Of a DNA stretch of 5,614 nt, positions 1 through 5,614 are shown one piece after another; position 1 is the first letter of the stretch, and the number at the start of each line of letters is the position of its first letter. Source of the DNA: JBQCEE01 sp051960575 (GTDB taxonomy: Bacteria; Actinomycetota; Actinomycetes; Mycobacteriales; Jatrophihabitantaceae); contig NZ_JBQCEE010000080.1 in NCBI RefSeq assembly GCF_051960575.1, forward strand, positions 1-5,614. The letters are read 5' to 3'. Made by a program: the position numbers and the translations under genes. The notes under the pieces are model-generated. The model saw only the letters and a program-made list of their open reading frames with translations, did not search any database and was not told the origin of the DNA.

Positions 1-120
1 GGACGGGCGGCGGCGGCGGGGCGGCCGGGGCGGGCACGCGCGCGCCCGCCACCCCCACCCGGGCCCGCGCGGGGGGGCGCCGGGGCGCGGCCCGGTGCGC
101 GGGCGCCCCCCGCCCGGCCG
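1..120. other. Extreme GC-only stretch at the left edge, probably unreliable sequence
   Basis: Only 5 of these 120 bases are A or T (positions 3, 36, 51, 57 and 96), with runs of seven G (71-77) and six C (106-111). The stretch should encode the Walker A region of the ABC ATPase, and it stays in that open frame. It encodes almost only Gly, Ala, Arg and Pro. At 18-50 the residues read GAAGAGTRAPA, which lines up with a family Walker A such as GESGAGKSTLA if A and T bases had been replaced by G or C. Confidence 0.6.
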
Positions 121-339
121 CGGCGCCGGCCGAACGCCGCCGGCTCAGCCGCCGGATGCAGGTCATCTTCCAGGACCCGTACGGCTCGCTGAACCCGGCG
201 CGCACGGTCGGCGACACCCTCGTCGAAGGGCTGCGCTTCGCGCAGGGCGTGCCGGCGGAGAAGGCGACCGCCCGTGTCGCCGCCGTGCTCACCGAGGTGG
301 GGCTCGACGCCTCCGCCGCGGGCCGGTACCCGTCCGCGT

Positions 340-376
<37 letters not shown>

Positions 377-509
377 GGCCATCGTCGGCGACCCCGAGTT
401 CATCGTCTGCGACGAGGTGGTGAGCGCGCTCGACCTCTCGGTGCAGGCGCAGGTGCTTAAACTTCTGGCACCGCTCAAGGTCGAGCGGAACCTAAGCTAC
501 CTGTTAATA

Positions 510-512
510 TAG
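510..512 (+). other. In-frame TAG stop inside the ABC ATPase gene
   Basis: The frame reads Leu-Leu-Ile-stop-His-Asp-Leu-Ala, where the family has Leu-Phe-Ile-Ser-His-Asp-Leu-Ala. A single C-to-A change from TCG (Ser) would create this TAG. It separates the Q-loop, signature and Walker B from the H-loop and C-terminal domain, so termination here would give an inactive ATPase. The next ATG in frame is at 558 (GTG at 552), and a product from there would lack all nucleotide-binding motifs. Confidence 0.85.
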
Positions 513-865
513 CACGACCTCGCCGTCGTCCGGTACCTGAGCGATGAGATCGTGGTGATGCACGCCGGCCGCATCGTCGAACGCGGCGCGGCGGACGTCG
601 TCGGCACCGCGCCGCTGCACCCGTACAGCCGCGCCCTCATCTCCGCATCACCCGTGCCCGACCCGGACGAGCAACGCCGCAATCGTGCGCTGCGGCAGGC
701 GACCCAGCGATCCGCGGCCGGTGTCACCGCGTCCGTCGGCTGCTCGTTCGCCGCGCGGTGTGCGCTCGCCACCGACGTCTGCCGCACCGAGACGCCGGCC
801 CTCGTCAGCGACCGATCCGAGCACGCCGTGGCGTGCCACCACATGGAGCAGCTCGTTCCAGTGAG

Positions 866-873
866 AAGGGGAG
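866..873 (+). promoter_or_regulatory. Ribosome binding site for the first hydrolase
   Basis: AAGGGGAG ends one base before the ATG at 875; its AAGG core is 5 bases upstream. It lies inside the last codons of the ABC ATPase gene. It fixes the hydrolase start at 875 rather than at earlier in-frame codons such as 758, and supports translational coupling through the ATGA overlap. Confidence 0.65.
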
Positions 874-874
874 C

Positions 875-1840
875 ATGAAGCTCGAACCAGAGGTGCAGGC
901 GCACCTCGACGCCGCCGACCTGACCGGGATGGACACCGCCGACTTCCCGACGCTGCGCGCGTTGCTCAGCCGCGAGATCGACCGGATCTTCCTGCTGTTC
1001 GGTGAGCCCGGGCCGGACGTCGATCGCCTCGTCGATCACCAGGTGCCGGTCGTAGGTGGCACGATCCTCGTCCGCACCTATCACCCCGCGGCGGAAGGAC
1101 CGCTGCCGGCGCATGTCCTCGTGCACGGCGGCGGCTGGACGACCGGCTCGGTGCACGAGCTGGTGGCCGACGCGACGGCGCGGCACCGGACGGTGTCGGC
1201 CGAGTGTGTCACCGTCCTGGTCGAGTACCGCCTCGCTCCCGAGTTCCCGTTCCCGACGCCGCTCGACGACGTCGTGGCGGCGGTGCGCTGGGTGCGCGAC
1301 CACGCCGACGAGTTGGGTGTCGACGCGGACGTGATCACCCTGGGGGGCTCGTCGGCCGGCGCCAACCTCGCGGCGGCGACCGTGCTGGCGGCGCCCGACC
1401 TCGACGTTCGCGCACTCCTGCTCGAAGTGCCGGCGGTCGACCTGCGGCGCGAGGGCATCCGCCGACCGGTCGAACTCGAACCCGAGCGCTACGAGGGCGT
1501 CCTGTCGGTCACCGCCGACTACGAGAGCGTGGTCGGTGCGTATCTGCCGGACCGTGTCCTCGCCGACTCGCCGCTCGTCTCGCCGGTGCTGGCGGACGAT
1601 GTGTCGGTGTTCCCCGAGACCTTCATGCTGACCGCCGAGCTGGACGTGCTGCGTCCGGCGGCCGAGGACTTCGCGCGCAGGCTCGACGCTGCCGGGGTGC
1701 CCGTGCACATCGAGTGCTATCCCGGCGCGTTGCACGGGTCGCCCATCCTGACCCGCACCTGGGCGACCGCCCGGCGATGGCACGACGACACGCTCGCGAT
1801 CCTGCGCGACATCCATTCGCGGGCCGGAGCGGCGCGATGA
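875..1840 (+). CDS. Alpha/beta hydrolase, HSL-group esterase (first copy)
   Basis: The 321-residue product is a probable cytoplasmic carboxylic-ester hydrolase of the alpha/beta hydrolase fold-3 (hormone-sensitive lipase, bacterial family IV) group; no signal peptide or membrane segment is seen. The oxyanion-hole motif is HGGGW (84-88). YRLAPEFPFP is the family's conserved YRLAPE segment. The nucleophile elbow is GSSAG with Ser160 as likely nucleophile, the acid is probably Asp257 (AELDVLRP), and the base is His287 (GALHG). The usual GDSAGG elbow has Ser in place of Asp. The start at 875 is chosen from the RBS, the ATGA overlap with the upstream ATPase gene, and the normal family length. Its stop overlaps the start of the LacI-type regulator. 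The second hydrolase of this operon is a clear relative. The substrate is not identifiable: an ester or lactone is likely, and some relatives act on amides. Confidence 0.9.
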   Translation: MKLEPEVQAHLDAADLTGMDTADFPTLRALLSREIDRIFLLFGEPGPDVDRLVDHQVPVVGGTILVRTYHPAAEGPLPAHVLVHGGGWTTGSVHELVADATARHRTVSAECVTVLVEYRLAPEFPFPTPLDDVVAAVRWVRDHADELGVDADVITLGGSSAGANLAAATVLAAPDLDVRALLLEVPAVDLRREGIRRPVELEPERYEGVLSVTADYESVVGAYLPDRVLADSPLVSPVLADDVSVFPETFMLTAELDVLRPAAEDFARRLDAAGVPVHIECYPGALHGSPILTRTWATARRWHDDTLAILRDIHSRAGAAR

Positions 1841-2841
1841 CCGAGGGCACGGTGACGATCTACGACGTCGCCGAGCGCGCGGGCGTCTCGATCACGACCG
1901 TCTCGAACGCGCTCAACCAACCCAACCGCGTCGCCGCCAAGACCCTGCAGCGCGTGCTCGCCGCTGTCGACGAACTGGGCTTCACGCCGAAGGCGGCCGC
2001 GGTCAGCCAGGCCCGCAAGGGTGTCGGACGTATCGGCGTGCTCGCCCCGTTCTCGTCCTACGAGTCGTTCCGCACCCGTCTCATGGGCGTGCTCGCCGCG
2101 TGCTCCGGCAAGTCGGTCGAGGTCGTCGTCTTCGATCTGGAGTCGGCCGCGGAATCGGTCTCGCCGTTGCTGAGCGTGCTGCCGACGACCGGTCGCCTCG
2201 ACGGGTTGCTGCTCATGGGGGTCCCGCTCGAGGAGGCGATGGCCGAGCGGCTCGCGCAACGCAAGCTGCCGACCGTGCTGGTCGACAGCTTCCACCGCAA
2301 GCTGCCCAGCGTGAACGTCGATGACGAGCGCGGTGGCTACCTCGCCGCTGAATACCTGGTGCAGCAGGGCCATCGCCGCTTCGCGTTCGTCAGCGAGCGC
2401 CAGCAGTCGGACGCCTTCCTGTCGCAGGGGCAGCGGCGCCTCGCCGGCTTCCGCCGAGCGCTCAGCGATGCCGGTCTCGGGGACGACGCGCTCGAGCACG
2501 TGGTCACCAGCCATGACATCGCCGGCGGCAAGAAGGCGGCACGCGCGCTGCTCGAGCGGGACTCGTTGCCCGACGCCGTGTTCGCCCACTTCGACGACCT
2601 CGCCGCGGGCCTGCTCGCGGGCTTCCGTGACGCCGGCGTCCACGCCCCCGACGATGTCGCGATCATGGGCTACGACGACGGTCCCCTCGCCGAGGCACTC
2701 GGCATCACCACCGTGCACCAGCCGCTCGTCGAGACCGGACGCGAGGGCGCCCTCCTCCTGCTCGACGACATCGCCACCCACCACACGAGCGCGCGCCAGA
2801 TCCTGCTGTCCGCCGAGCTCGTCGTACGCGACACCGCCTGA
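1837..2841 (+). CDS. LacI-family transcriptional regulator
   Basis: The 334-residue product has the standard two-part LacI/GalR build. The N-terminal helix-turn-helix covers residues 8-27 (IYDVAERAGVSITTVSNALN), followed by VAAKTLQRVLAAVDELGF (32-49). A periplasmic-binding-protein-like ligand domain runs from about residue 63 to the end, with family landmarks VNVDDERGGYLAAEYL, GHRRFAFV, FAHFDDLAAGLLAGF, DDVAIMGYDDG and ITTVHQP. Members bind operators as dimers or tetramers and usually release or gain DNA binding when a small molecule, often a sugar, binds. The hinge helix (about 51-62, PKAAAVSQARKG) lacks the usual leucine, see findings. The ATG overlaps the hydrolase stop (ATGA) and has GGAG at 1826-1829, 7 bases upstream. 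Encoded between two hydrolases, it probably controls this operon. No operator can be assigned because the operon promoter is outside the window. Confidence 0.95.
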   Translation: MTEGTVTIYDVAERAGVSITTVSNALNQPNRVAAKTLQRVLAAVDELGFTPKAAAVSQARKGVGRIGVLAPFSSYESFRTRLMGVLAACSGKSVEVVVFDLESAAESVSPLLSVLPTTGRLDGLLLMGVPLEEAMAERLAQRKLPTVLVDSFHRKLPSVNVDDERGGYLAAEYLVQQGHRRFAFVSERQQSDAFLSQGQRRLAGFRRALSDAGLGDDALEHVVTSHDIAGGKKAARALLERDSLPDAVFAHFDDLAAGLLAGFRDAGVHAPDDVAIMGYDDGPLAEALGITTVHQPLVETGREGALLLLDDIATHHTSARQILLSAELVVRDTA

Positions 2842-2845
2842 CCCT

Positions 2846-2851
2846 GAAGGA
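2846..2851 (+). promoter_or_regulatory. Ribosome binding site for the second hydrolase
   Basis: GAAGGA lies 6 bases before the ATG at 2858, in the 16-base gap after the regulator's stop. It selects this start over the long upstream open frame that runs antiparallel to nothing but is out of frame within the regulator gene. Confidence 0.65.
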
Positions 2852-2857
2852 ACCGAC

Positions 2858-3853
2858 ATGGACCCCACCGCGCTCGACCCACGTCTCGCCGACCTCGTCG
2901 GCCGGGTCATGACCGACCTCGCACTGCACGGCATGCCCGCTCCGCCGCCGTCCGCGCCGGCGCCGGGCCAGACGCACGAGGACTGGGTCGCGACCGTCGC
3001 CACCGTGCGCACGCAGCACGACGAGCTCGCGCAGGTGCTGACGAAGCACATGCGGATGGCGGCGCCGGAGGTCGGCTCGGTCGTCGACCACGAGATCCCC
3101 GTCGACGGCGGCACGATCGCCGCCCGCGTCTATACGCCGCCAGGCGCCGGGCCCCACCCGGCGGTCGTCTTCTTCCACGGCGGGGCGTTCTGGCTCGGCG
3201 GCGGCGAGATCGGCTTCGGTCTCACCGACGACTACTGCCGCGTCTTCTGCGACCGACTGTCCGCCGTGGTCGTGAACGTCGACTACCGCCTCGCGCCCGA
3301 GGCCCCGTTCCCGAAGCAGTTGCACGACAGCTACGCCGGGCTCGCCTGGACCGTCGAGCACGCCGACGAGCTGGGCGTCGACACCGATCGCGTCGCCGTG
3401 ATGGGCGCGAGCTCGGGCGGTAATCAGGCGGCTGCGGTCTGTCTGCTCGCCCGTGACCGCGGCGGCCCGCGCATCACCGCGCAGATCCTGCACGTGCCGG
3501 TGCTCGACCTGACCTGGGGTTCCGAGTCGGTCCGAGCGGATCCGGGCTTCGCGGCCTTCGATGACCTCGTGCGGCTGTACGCAACCGACGAACAGCGGCG
3601 CGAGCCGCTTGTCTCGCCACTGCTCGCGACCGACCTCGCGGGCTTACCGCCCGCGGTGATCGTCACCGGAGCCTTCGACGGGTTGCGCGACGACGGACGC
3701 CGCTTCGCCGAACGACTCGCCGAGCAGGGCGTTCCGGTGACACACACCGTATACCCGATGCTGCACAACATCGCCCTTCCCGAGACCACGATGCAATTCG
3801 TCGACGACGTCGTCGGTGCGGTCACGCCGCTGCTGGCGCCGAATGCCGTGTGA
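2858..3853 (+). CDS. Alpha/beta hydrolase, HSL-group esterase (second copy)
   Basis: The 331-residue product is a second probable cytoplasmic esterase of the alpha/beta hydrolase fold-3 group. After an N-terminal helical region rich in Pro and Ala (about 27-40) come the oxyanion motif HGGAFW (107-112), the YRLAPEAPFP segment, the elbow GASSGG with Ser185 as likely nucleophile, Asp274 (GAFDGLRDD) and His303 (YPMLHN). The elbow differs from GDSAGG at two places. Compared with the first hydrolase it shares VVDH-x-x-P-V-x-GGTI, the YRLAPE block and HADELGVD, so the two are paralogues, though diverged along most of their length. It is the last gene of the + operon, 16 bases after the regulator, and has its own RBS. 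No secretion signal is seen. Two enzymes with different pockets may handle successive or related ester substrates; that is inference. Confidence 0.92.
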   Translation: MDPTALDPRLADLVGRVMTDLALHGMPAPPPSAPAPGQTHEDWVATVATVRTQHDELAQVLTKHMRMAAPEVGSVVDHEIPVDGGTIAARVYTPPGAGPHPAVVFFHGGAFWLGGGEIGFGLTDDYCRVFCDRLSAVVVNVDYRLAPEAPFPKQLHDSYAGLAWTVEHADELGVDTDRVAVMGASSGGNQAAAVCLLARDRGGPRITAQILHVPVLDLTWGSESVRADPGFAAFDDLVRLYATDEQRREPLVSPLLATDLAGLPPAVIVTGAFDGLRDDGRRFAERLAEQGVPVTHTVYPMLHNIALPETTMQFVDDVVGAVTPLLAPNAV

Positions 3854-3950
3854 GGCGGACGCAGGGCCATGACACTGGCGACCCGGGTGGCCGTTCGAGT
3901 TGGGTCTTGTGACGTGACTGGGAGGTCGTGCGGCTGGTGTCGGTGGTGCG

Positions 3951-4793
3951 TTACCGTCGCGCTGAGCCGTGCGGGGCGGTGACGGCACGAGCACGAAATT
4001 CTGCCGATTCCACTCCAGCGGCAACGATGTCGTGGCGTCGGTGAGCGACGCACTGGGCGCAAGTCGTTTTGTACCGCGCAGCGAGCATTGAGGTCTCGCC
4101 CAGGCACAGACGGAGCTGTCGCTCCACAGCGCCCGTCAGGAGCTGAACGCATGCTTGTCGTGCCGCCGACGAGGTGGTGGTAGCCCTACTTCGGGTCGGG
4201 TCGGCCTCGATTCGTCGTGCCATCCGTTGCATGGCTCGGTCGGAGTTGCGGATCAGCCGCTCTGCGCGACGCCGCCGTCTGCGCGCGTCGCGCCGGGGAT
4301 CGTCGACGGGGCCCAGACCGCCGATGGCACCACCATCATCGAGTGGTGCCGTCAGGCTGCGTTCGAGAGCGGTGCCGGCGACGAGGCGGGTGACGTCCTC
4401 GACATGGTGCAGCACGCCGATCGTCTTCCCGGTGGCGTCCCGGATCGGGGAGTTGACAGGCAGCCACGTCTTGCGGACGAACCCCCGGTCGCGGTCGATG
4501 ACGTCGTAGCGCTGCGTCTGCATCCGGTCGGGCCGACCCCTGAGCAGGGCGCCTTCGAAGGACGCCGTGAGGCGCTCGACGCTGCGCGCCTCGGGTGTGG
4601 CGGGGTTGTCGGGAAAGACGTCGAACATGAACTCGCCGACCATGTCGGCGATGTGGTGATGCGTGGCCTGCTGGTACGCAAGGTTGGCGGCGCGGATCCG
4701 GAGATCCACGTCCAGCAGGAGGTAGGGCGCTGCACTGACGCGGAACGCCATGCTGGAAGCGATGCTGCGAAGCGCAGTGTCGGCGCGACTCAA
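3951..4793 (-). CDS. PAS-domain protein with an unrecognised, weakly coding C-terminal tail
   Basis: The 280-residue product has one PAS sensor domain at about residues 17-138: PYLLLDVDLRIRAAN, then FDVFPDNP, RYDVIDRDRGFVRKTWLPVNSPI and LHHVEDVT. This PAS subtype is common in actinobacterial signalling proteins, where it usually precedes a kinase, phosphatase, GAF or ANTAR domain. None follows here. An Arg-rich stretch (167-177), a possible helix (178-196) and a tail with a CAQC pair (245-248) fill the rest. Third-position GC is about 92% over residues 23-140 (109 of 118 codons) but about 65% over 199-280 (53 of 82), so the tail may be degenerate or not truly coding. The start is TTG at 4793, supported by AGGTG 7 bases upstream; ATG at 4751 is the alternative, without an RBS. 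It probably senses a small ligand or redox state as a soluble protein. Output partner unknown. The gene converges with the hydrolase operon across a 97-base gap. Confidence 0.7.
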   Translation of the reverse strand: MSRADTALRSIASSMAFRVSAAPYLLLDVDLRIRAANLAYQQATHHHIADMVGEFMFDVFPDNPATPEARSVERLTASFEGALLRGRPDRMQTQRYDVIDRDRGFVRKTWLPVNSPIRDATGKTIGVLHHVEDVTRLVAGTALERSLTAPLDDGGAIGGLGPVDDPRRDARRRRRRAERLIRNSDRAMQRMARRIEADPTRSRATTTSSAARQACVQLLTGAVERQLRLCLGETSMLAARYKTTCAQCVAHRRHDIVAAGVESAEFRARAVTAPHGSARR

Positions 4794-4800
4794 CCCGAAT

Positions 4801-4806
4801 CACCTC
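4801..4806 (-). promoter_or_regulatory. Ribosome binding site supporting the TTG start of the PAS gene
   Basis: GAGGTG on the minus strand ends 7 bases before the TTG at 4793. The alternative ATG at 4751 has no purine-rich site in front of it. An in-frame TGA just upstream rules out a longer product. Confidence 0.5.
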
Positions 4807-4822
4807 GATCCCGTGTGATCCA

Positions 4823-4850
4823 ACGGTAGTCGGGGGCGACCGCGTGGCAA
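4823..4850 (-). promoter_or_regulatory. Possible sigma-70-type promoter of the PAS gene
   Basis: On the minus strand TTGCCA (4850-4845) resembles a -35 box and TACCGT (4828-4823) fits the TANNNT -10 pattern, with a 16-base spacer. Transcription would begin near 4816, giving a leader of roughly 23 bases with the GAGGTG site. It sits in the 61-base gap after cbiZ. Such matches occur by chance, and read-through from cbiZ is an alternative. Confidence 0.35.
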
Positions 4851-4854
4851 GCCG

Positions 4855-5478
4855 TCAGACGCGCATTCTTGCGGAGTCGAGGACTGCCGCATGGACGGCG
4901 CGGGCGAGCCGGGCTCCCCAGGTCGAGCGCACCCCGCAGAACGGCTCGTCACCGGCGGTGGGGCACGCGATGGTCACTGCGTCCGACGGCGTGCCCGTGC
5001 CTGGGACGCCGAGTTCCAGCAGGGCCTGCGTCTTCGCCTCGGTCGCCGTGCAGAGCCCGCCGAGCAGCGCGGCCGGCGTCAGCGCGACGGGCACGAACGC
5101 GACGATGTTGATCGTGCCGACGTGCGGCGCCGGGTCGTCCGGTGCGGCCGCCCAGGTCGGGTGGCTCAGCCCGACGGTGACCTCGGCGCTGACGCCGGCG
5201 TCCTCCGCGCGGCCGACACGGTTGATGTCCGCTGCGGTCAGCATCGTCGTGCCCGCACCGCGCAGCCCAGCCAGCGCGGCGAGCTCGGCGGCGTGCGCGT
5301 CCAGGTCGACGCGGTCGTAGTCGTGGCTCACCTGGGCGTTGACGATCCACGCGCGCTGCCCGAGACCGCCGCCGGCGGAGGCGGTGGACGCGACGAACAT
5401 CGGCTGGCCGAGACGCCAGACGAGGAAGGGGAGGTGCTCGCCCTGCTCGTGGCGGTTGCACCACTCGCTGCCGGTCAT
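4855..5478 (-). CDS. cbiZ: Adenosylcobinamide amidohydrolase CbiZ
   Basis: The 207-residue product matches the CbiZ family along its length. CbiZ hydrolyses the amide bond holding the aminopropanol arm of adenosylcobinamide (or its phosphate, and in some species pseudo-B12), giving adenosylcobyric acid that re-enters cobalamin synthesis. Landmarks are AGGGLGQRAWIVNAQVSHDY (35-54), MLTAADINRVGRAEDAGV (79-96), GLSHPTWAAAPDD (103-115), GTINIVAFVPVALTPAAL (121-138), ATEAKTQALLELGVPGTGT (145-163), SDAVTIACP (165-173) and RSTWGARLARAVHAAV (184-199). No signal peptide is seen, as expected for a cytoplasmic enzyme. The ATG at 5478 overlaps the stop of the upstream ABC ATPase gene (ATGA), indicating translational coupling; no strong RBS is present. 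Codon use is uniformly GC-rich, so the gene looks intact. Any cobalamin riboswitch for this operon would be beyond the right edge. Confidence 0.92.
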   Translation of the reverse strand: MTGSEWCNRHEQGEHLPFLVWRLGQPMFVASTASAGGGLGQRAWIVNAQVSHDYDRVDLDAHAAELAALAGLRGAGTTMLTAADINRVGRAEDAGVSAEVTVGLSHPTWAAAPDDPAPHVGTINIVAFVPVALTPAALLGGLCTATEAKTQALLELGVPGTGTPSDAVTIACPTAGDEPFCGVRSTWGARLARAVHAAVLDSARMRV

Positions 5479-5614
5479 CGCACCGGCCCGCGGAACGGGA
5501 CGACGACCAGCCGTCCGTCCTCACCGGTGATGACGCGCACCCGCGCGCCGAACGAGGAGGCGAGCAGGTCGGGCTCGAGCACATCGCTCGGCGTCCCCGC
5601 GGCGCGCACCTCGC
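5475..5614 (-). CDS. C-terminal end of an ABC transporter ATPase, probably corrinoid/iron-siderophore type (BtuD/FecE-like), partial
   Basis: Forty-five codons plus stop are visible; the 5' part lies beyond the right edge. The peptide starts EVRAAGTPSDVL and EPDLLASSFGARV, and ends GRLVVVPFRGPVR. This is the usual tail of FecCD/BtuCD-type importer ATPases: a 'G-x-V-x-A-x-G-x-P-x-x-V-L' segment, then 'LL...FG' and a closing 'VVP'. No nucleotide-binding motif falls in the visible part, so the family call rests on the tail and on context. Its TGA overlaps the cbiZ ATG (ATGA). Coupling to cbiZ suggests it energises uptake of cobinamide or B12-like corrinoids. An iron-siderophore role cannot be excluded from this fragment. 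Confidence 0.75.
   Translation of the reverse strand, partial: EVRAAGTPSDVLEPDLLASSFGARVRVITGEDGRLVVVPFRGPVR

Noticed and set aside
510..512. Programmed TAG read-through or special amino acid
   Set aside because: The position is normally a plain Ser, there is no supporting context, and the same patch holds several other unusual changes. Error or nonsense mutation is far simpler.
758..874. Earlier in-frame start for the first hydrolase
   Set aside because: It would add 39 Arg/Pro-rich residues deep inside the ATPase gene and has no ribosome binding site, whereas the ATG at 875 has both an RBS and an ATGA overlap.
497..1816. Long open frame on the minus strand across the first hydrolase
   Set aside because: Very GC-rich codon bias in the + genes keeps the antisense frames open. 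The product is low-complexity Arg/His/Val-rich with no domain, while the + strand has a full catalytic triad.
1717..3114. Long minus-strand open frame opposite the LacI regulator
   Set aside because: Same shadow effect; the regulator on the + strand is unambiguous.
3865..3892. Possible terminator hairpin (GGCCA and TGGCC arms) after the second hydrolase
   Set aside because: The stem is only 5 base pairs with an 18-base loop and no T run follows, so it is too weak to call.
3914..3982. Small GTG-started + frame with a CGWCRWC cluster
   Set aside because: Only 22 residues, no ribosome binding site of note, and partly overlaps the end of the PAS gene. Cys and Trp arise easily from TG-rich sequence.
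4151..4183. Ten-codon + strand mini-gene (MLVVPPTRWW) preceded by AGGAG, 8 bases upstream
   Set aside because: Could resemble a leader peptide, but no hairpin, attenuator or + gene follows it. Chance is the simpler explanation.
4155..4829. 224-residue + strand frame over the PAS gene
   Set aside because: Mirror of the PAS coding frame, with no recognisable domain. The PAS motifs are on the minus strand.

Overview
The window comes from a high-GC actinobacterium (Actinomycetota). Codons end almost always in G or C, genes overlap through ATGA start/stop junctions, and the gene families are those of soil and marine actinomycetes. I cannot name the genus. The first ~120 bases and a patch at about 456-512 look like poor-quality sequence, which suggests the left edge is at or near a contig end.

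Left block, + strand, about 3-3853. A DppF/OppF-type ABC transporter ATPase has its 5' end off the window or unreadable and an in-frame TAG just before its H-loop histidine. It overlaps by an ATGA junction with an alpha/beta hydrolase of the hormone-sensitive-lipase (HSL) group. That gene overlaps by a second ATGA with a LacI-family regulator. After 16 bases comes a second, related HSL-group hydrolase. The spacing points to one operon: import of a small substrate, intracellular ester or amide hydrolysis by two related enzymes, and control by a regulator encoded between them. The substrate cannot be read from the sequence.

Middle, 3854-4854. The left operon converges, with no convincing terminator, on a minus-strand gene for a protein with one PAS domain. 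The PAS half has strong actinobacterial codon bias. The last ~80 codons do not, so the real 3' end of this gene is doubtful. A plausible promoter and an Shtine-Dalgarno-like AGGTG support a TTG start.

Right block, - strand, 4855-5614. cbiZ (adenosylcobinamide amidohydrolase) is coupled by an ATGA overlap to the end of an ABC transporter ATPase that enters from the right edge. Together they look like a corrinoid uptake and salvage operon: an importer brings in cobinamides or B12 analogues, and CbiZ removes the aminopropanol arm so the cell can rebuild its own cobalamin.

I see no tRNA, rRNA, CRISPR array, insertion sequence or clear phage feature. I found no convincing new system. The points most worth checking are the damaged ABC ATPase, the LacI regulator without the usual hinge leucine, the paired hydrolases, and the PAS gene with a weakly coding tail.
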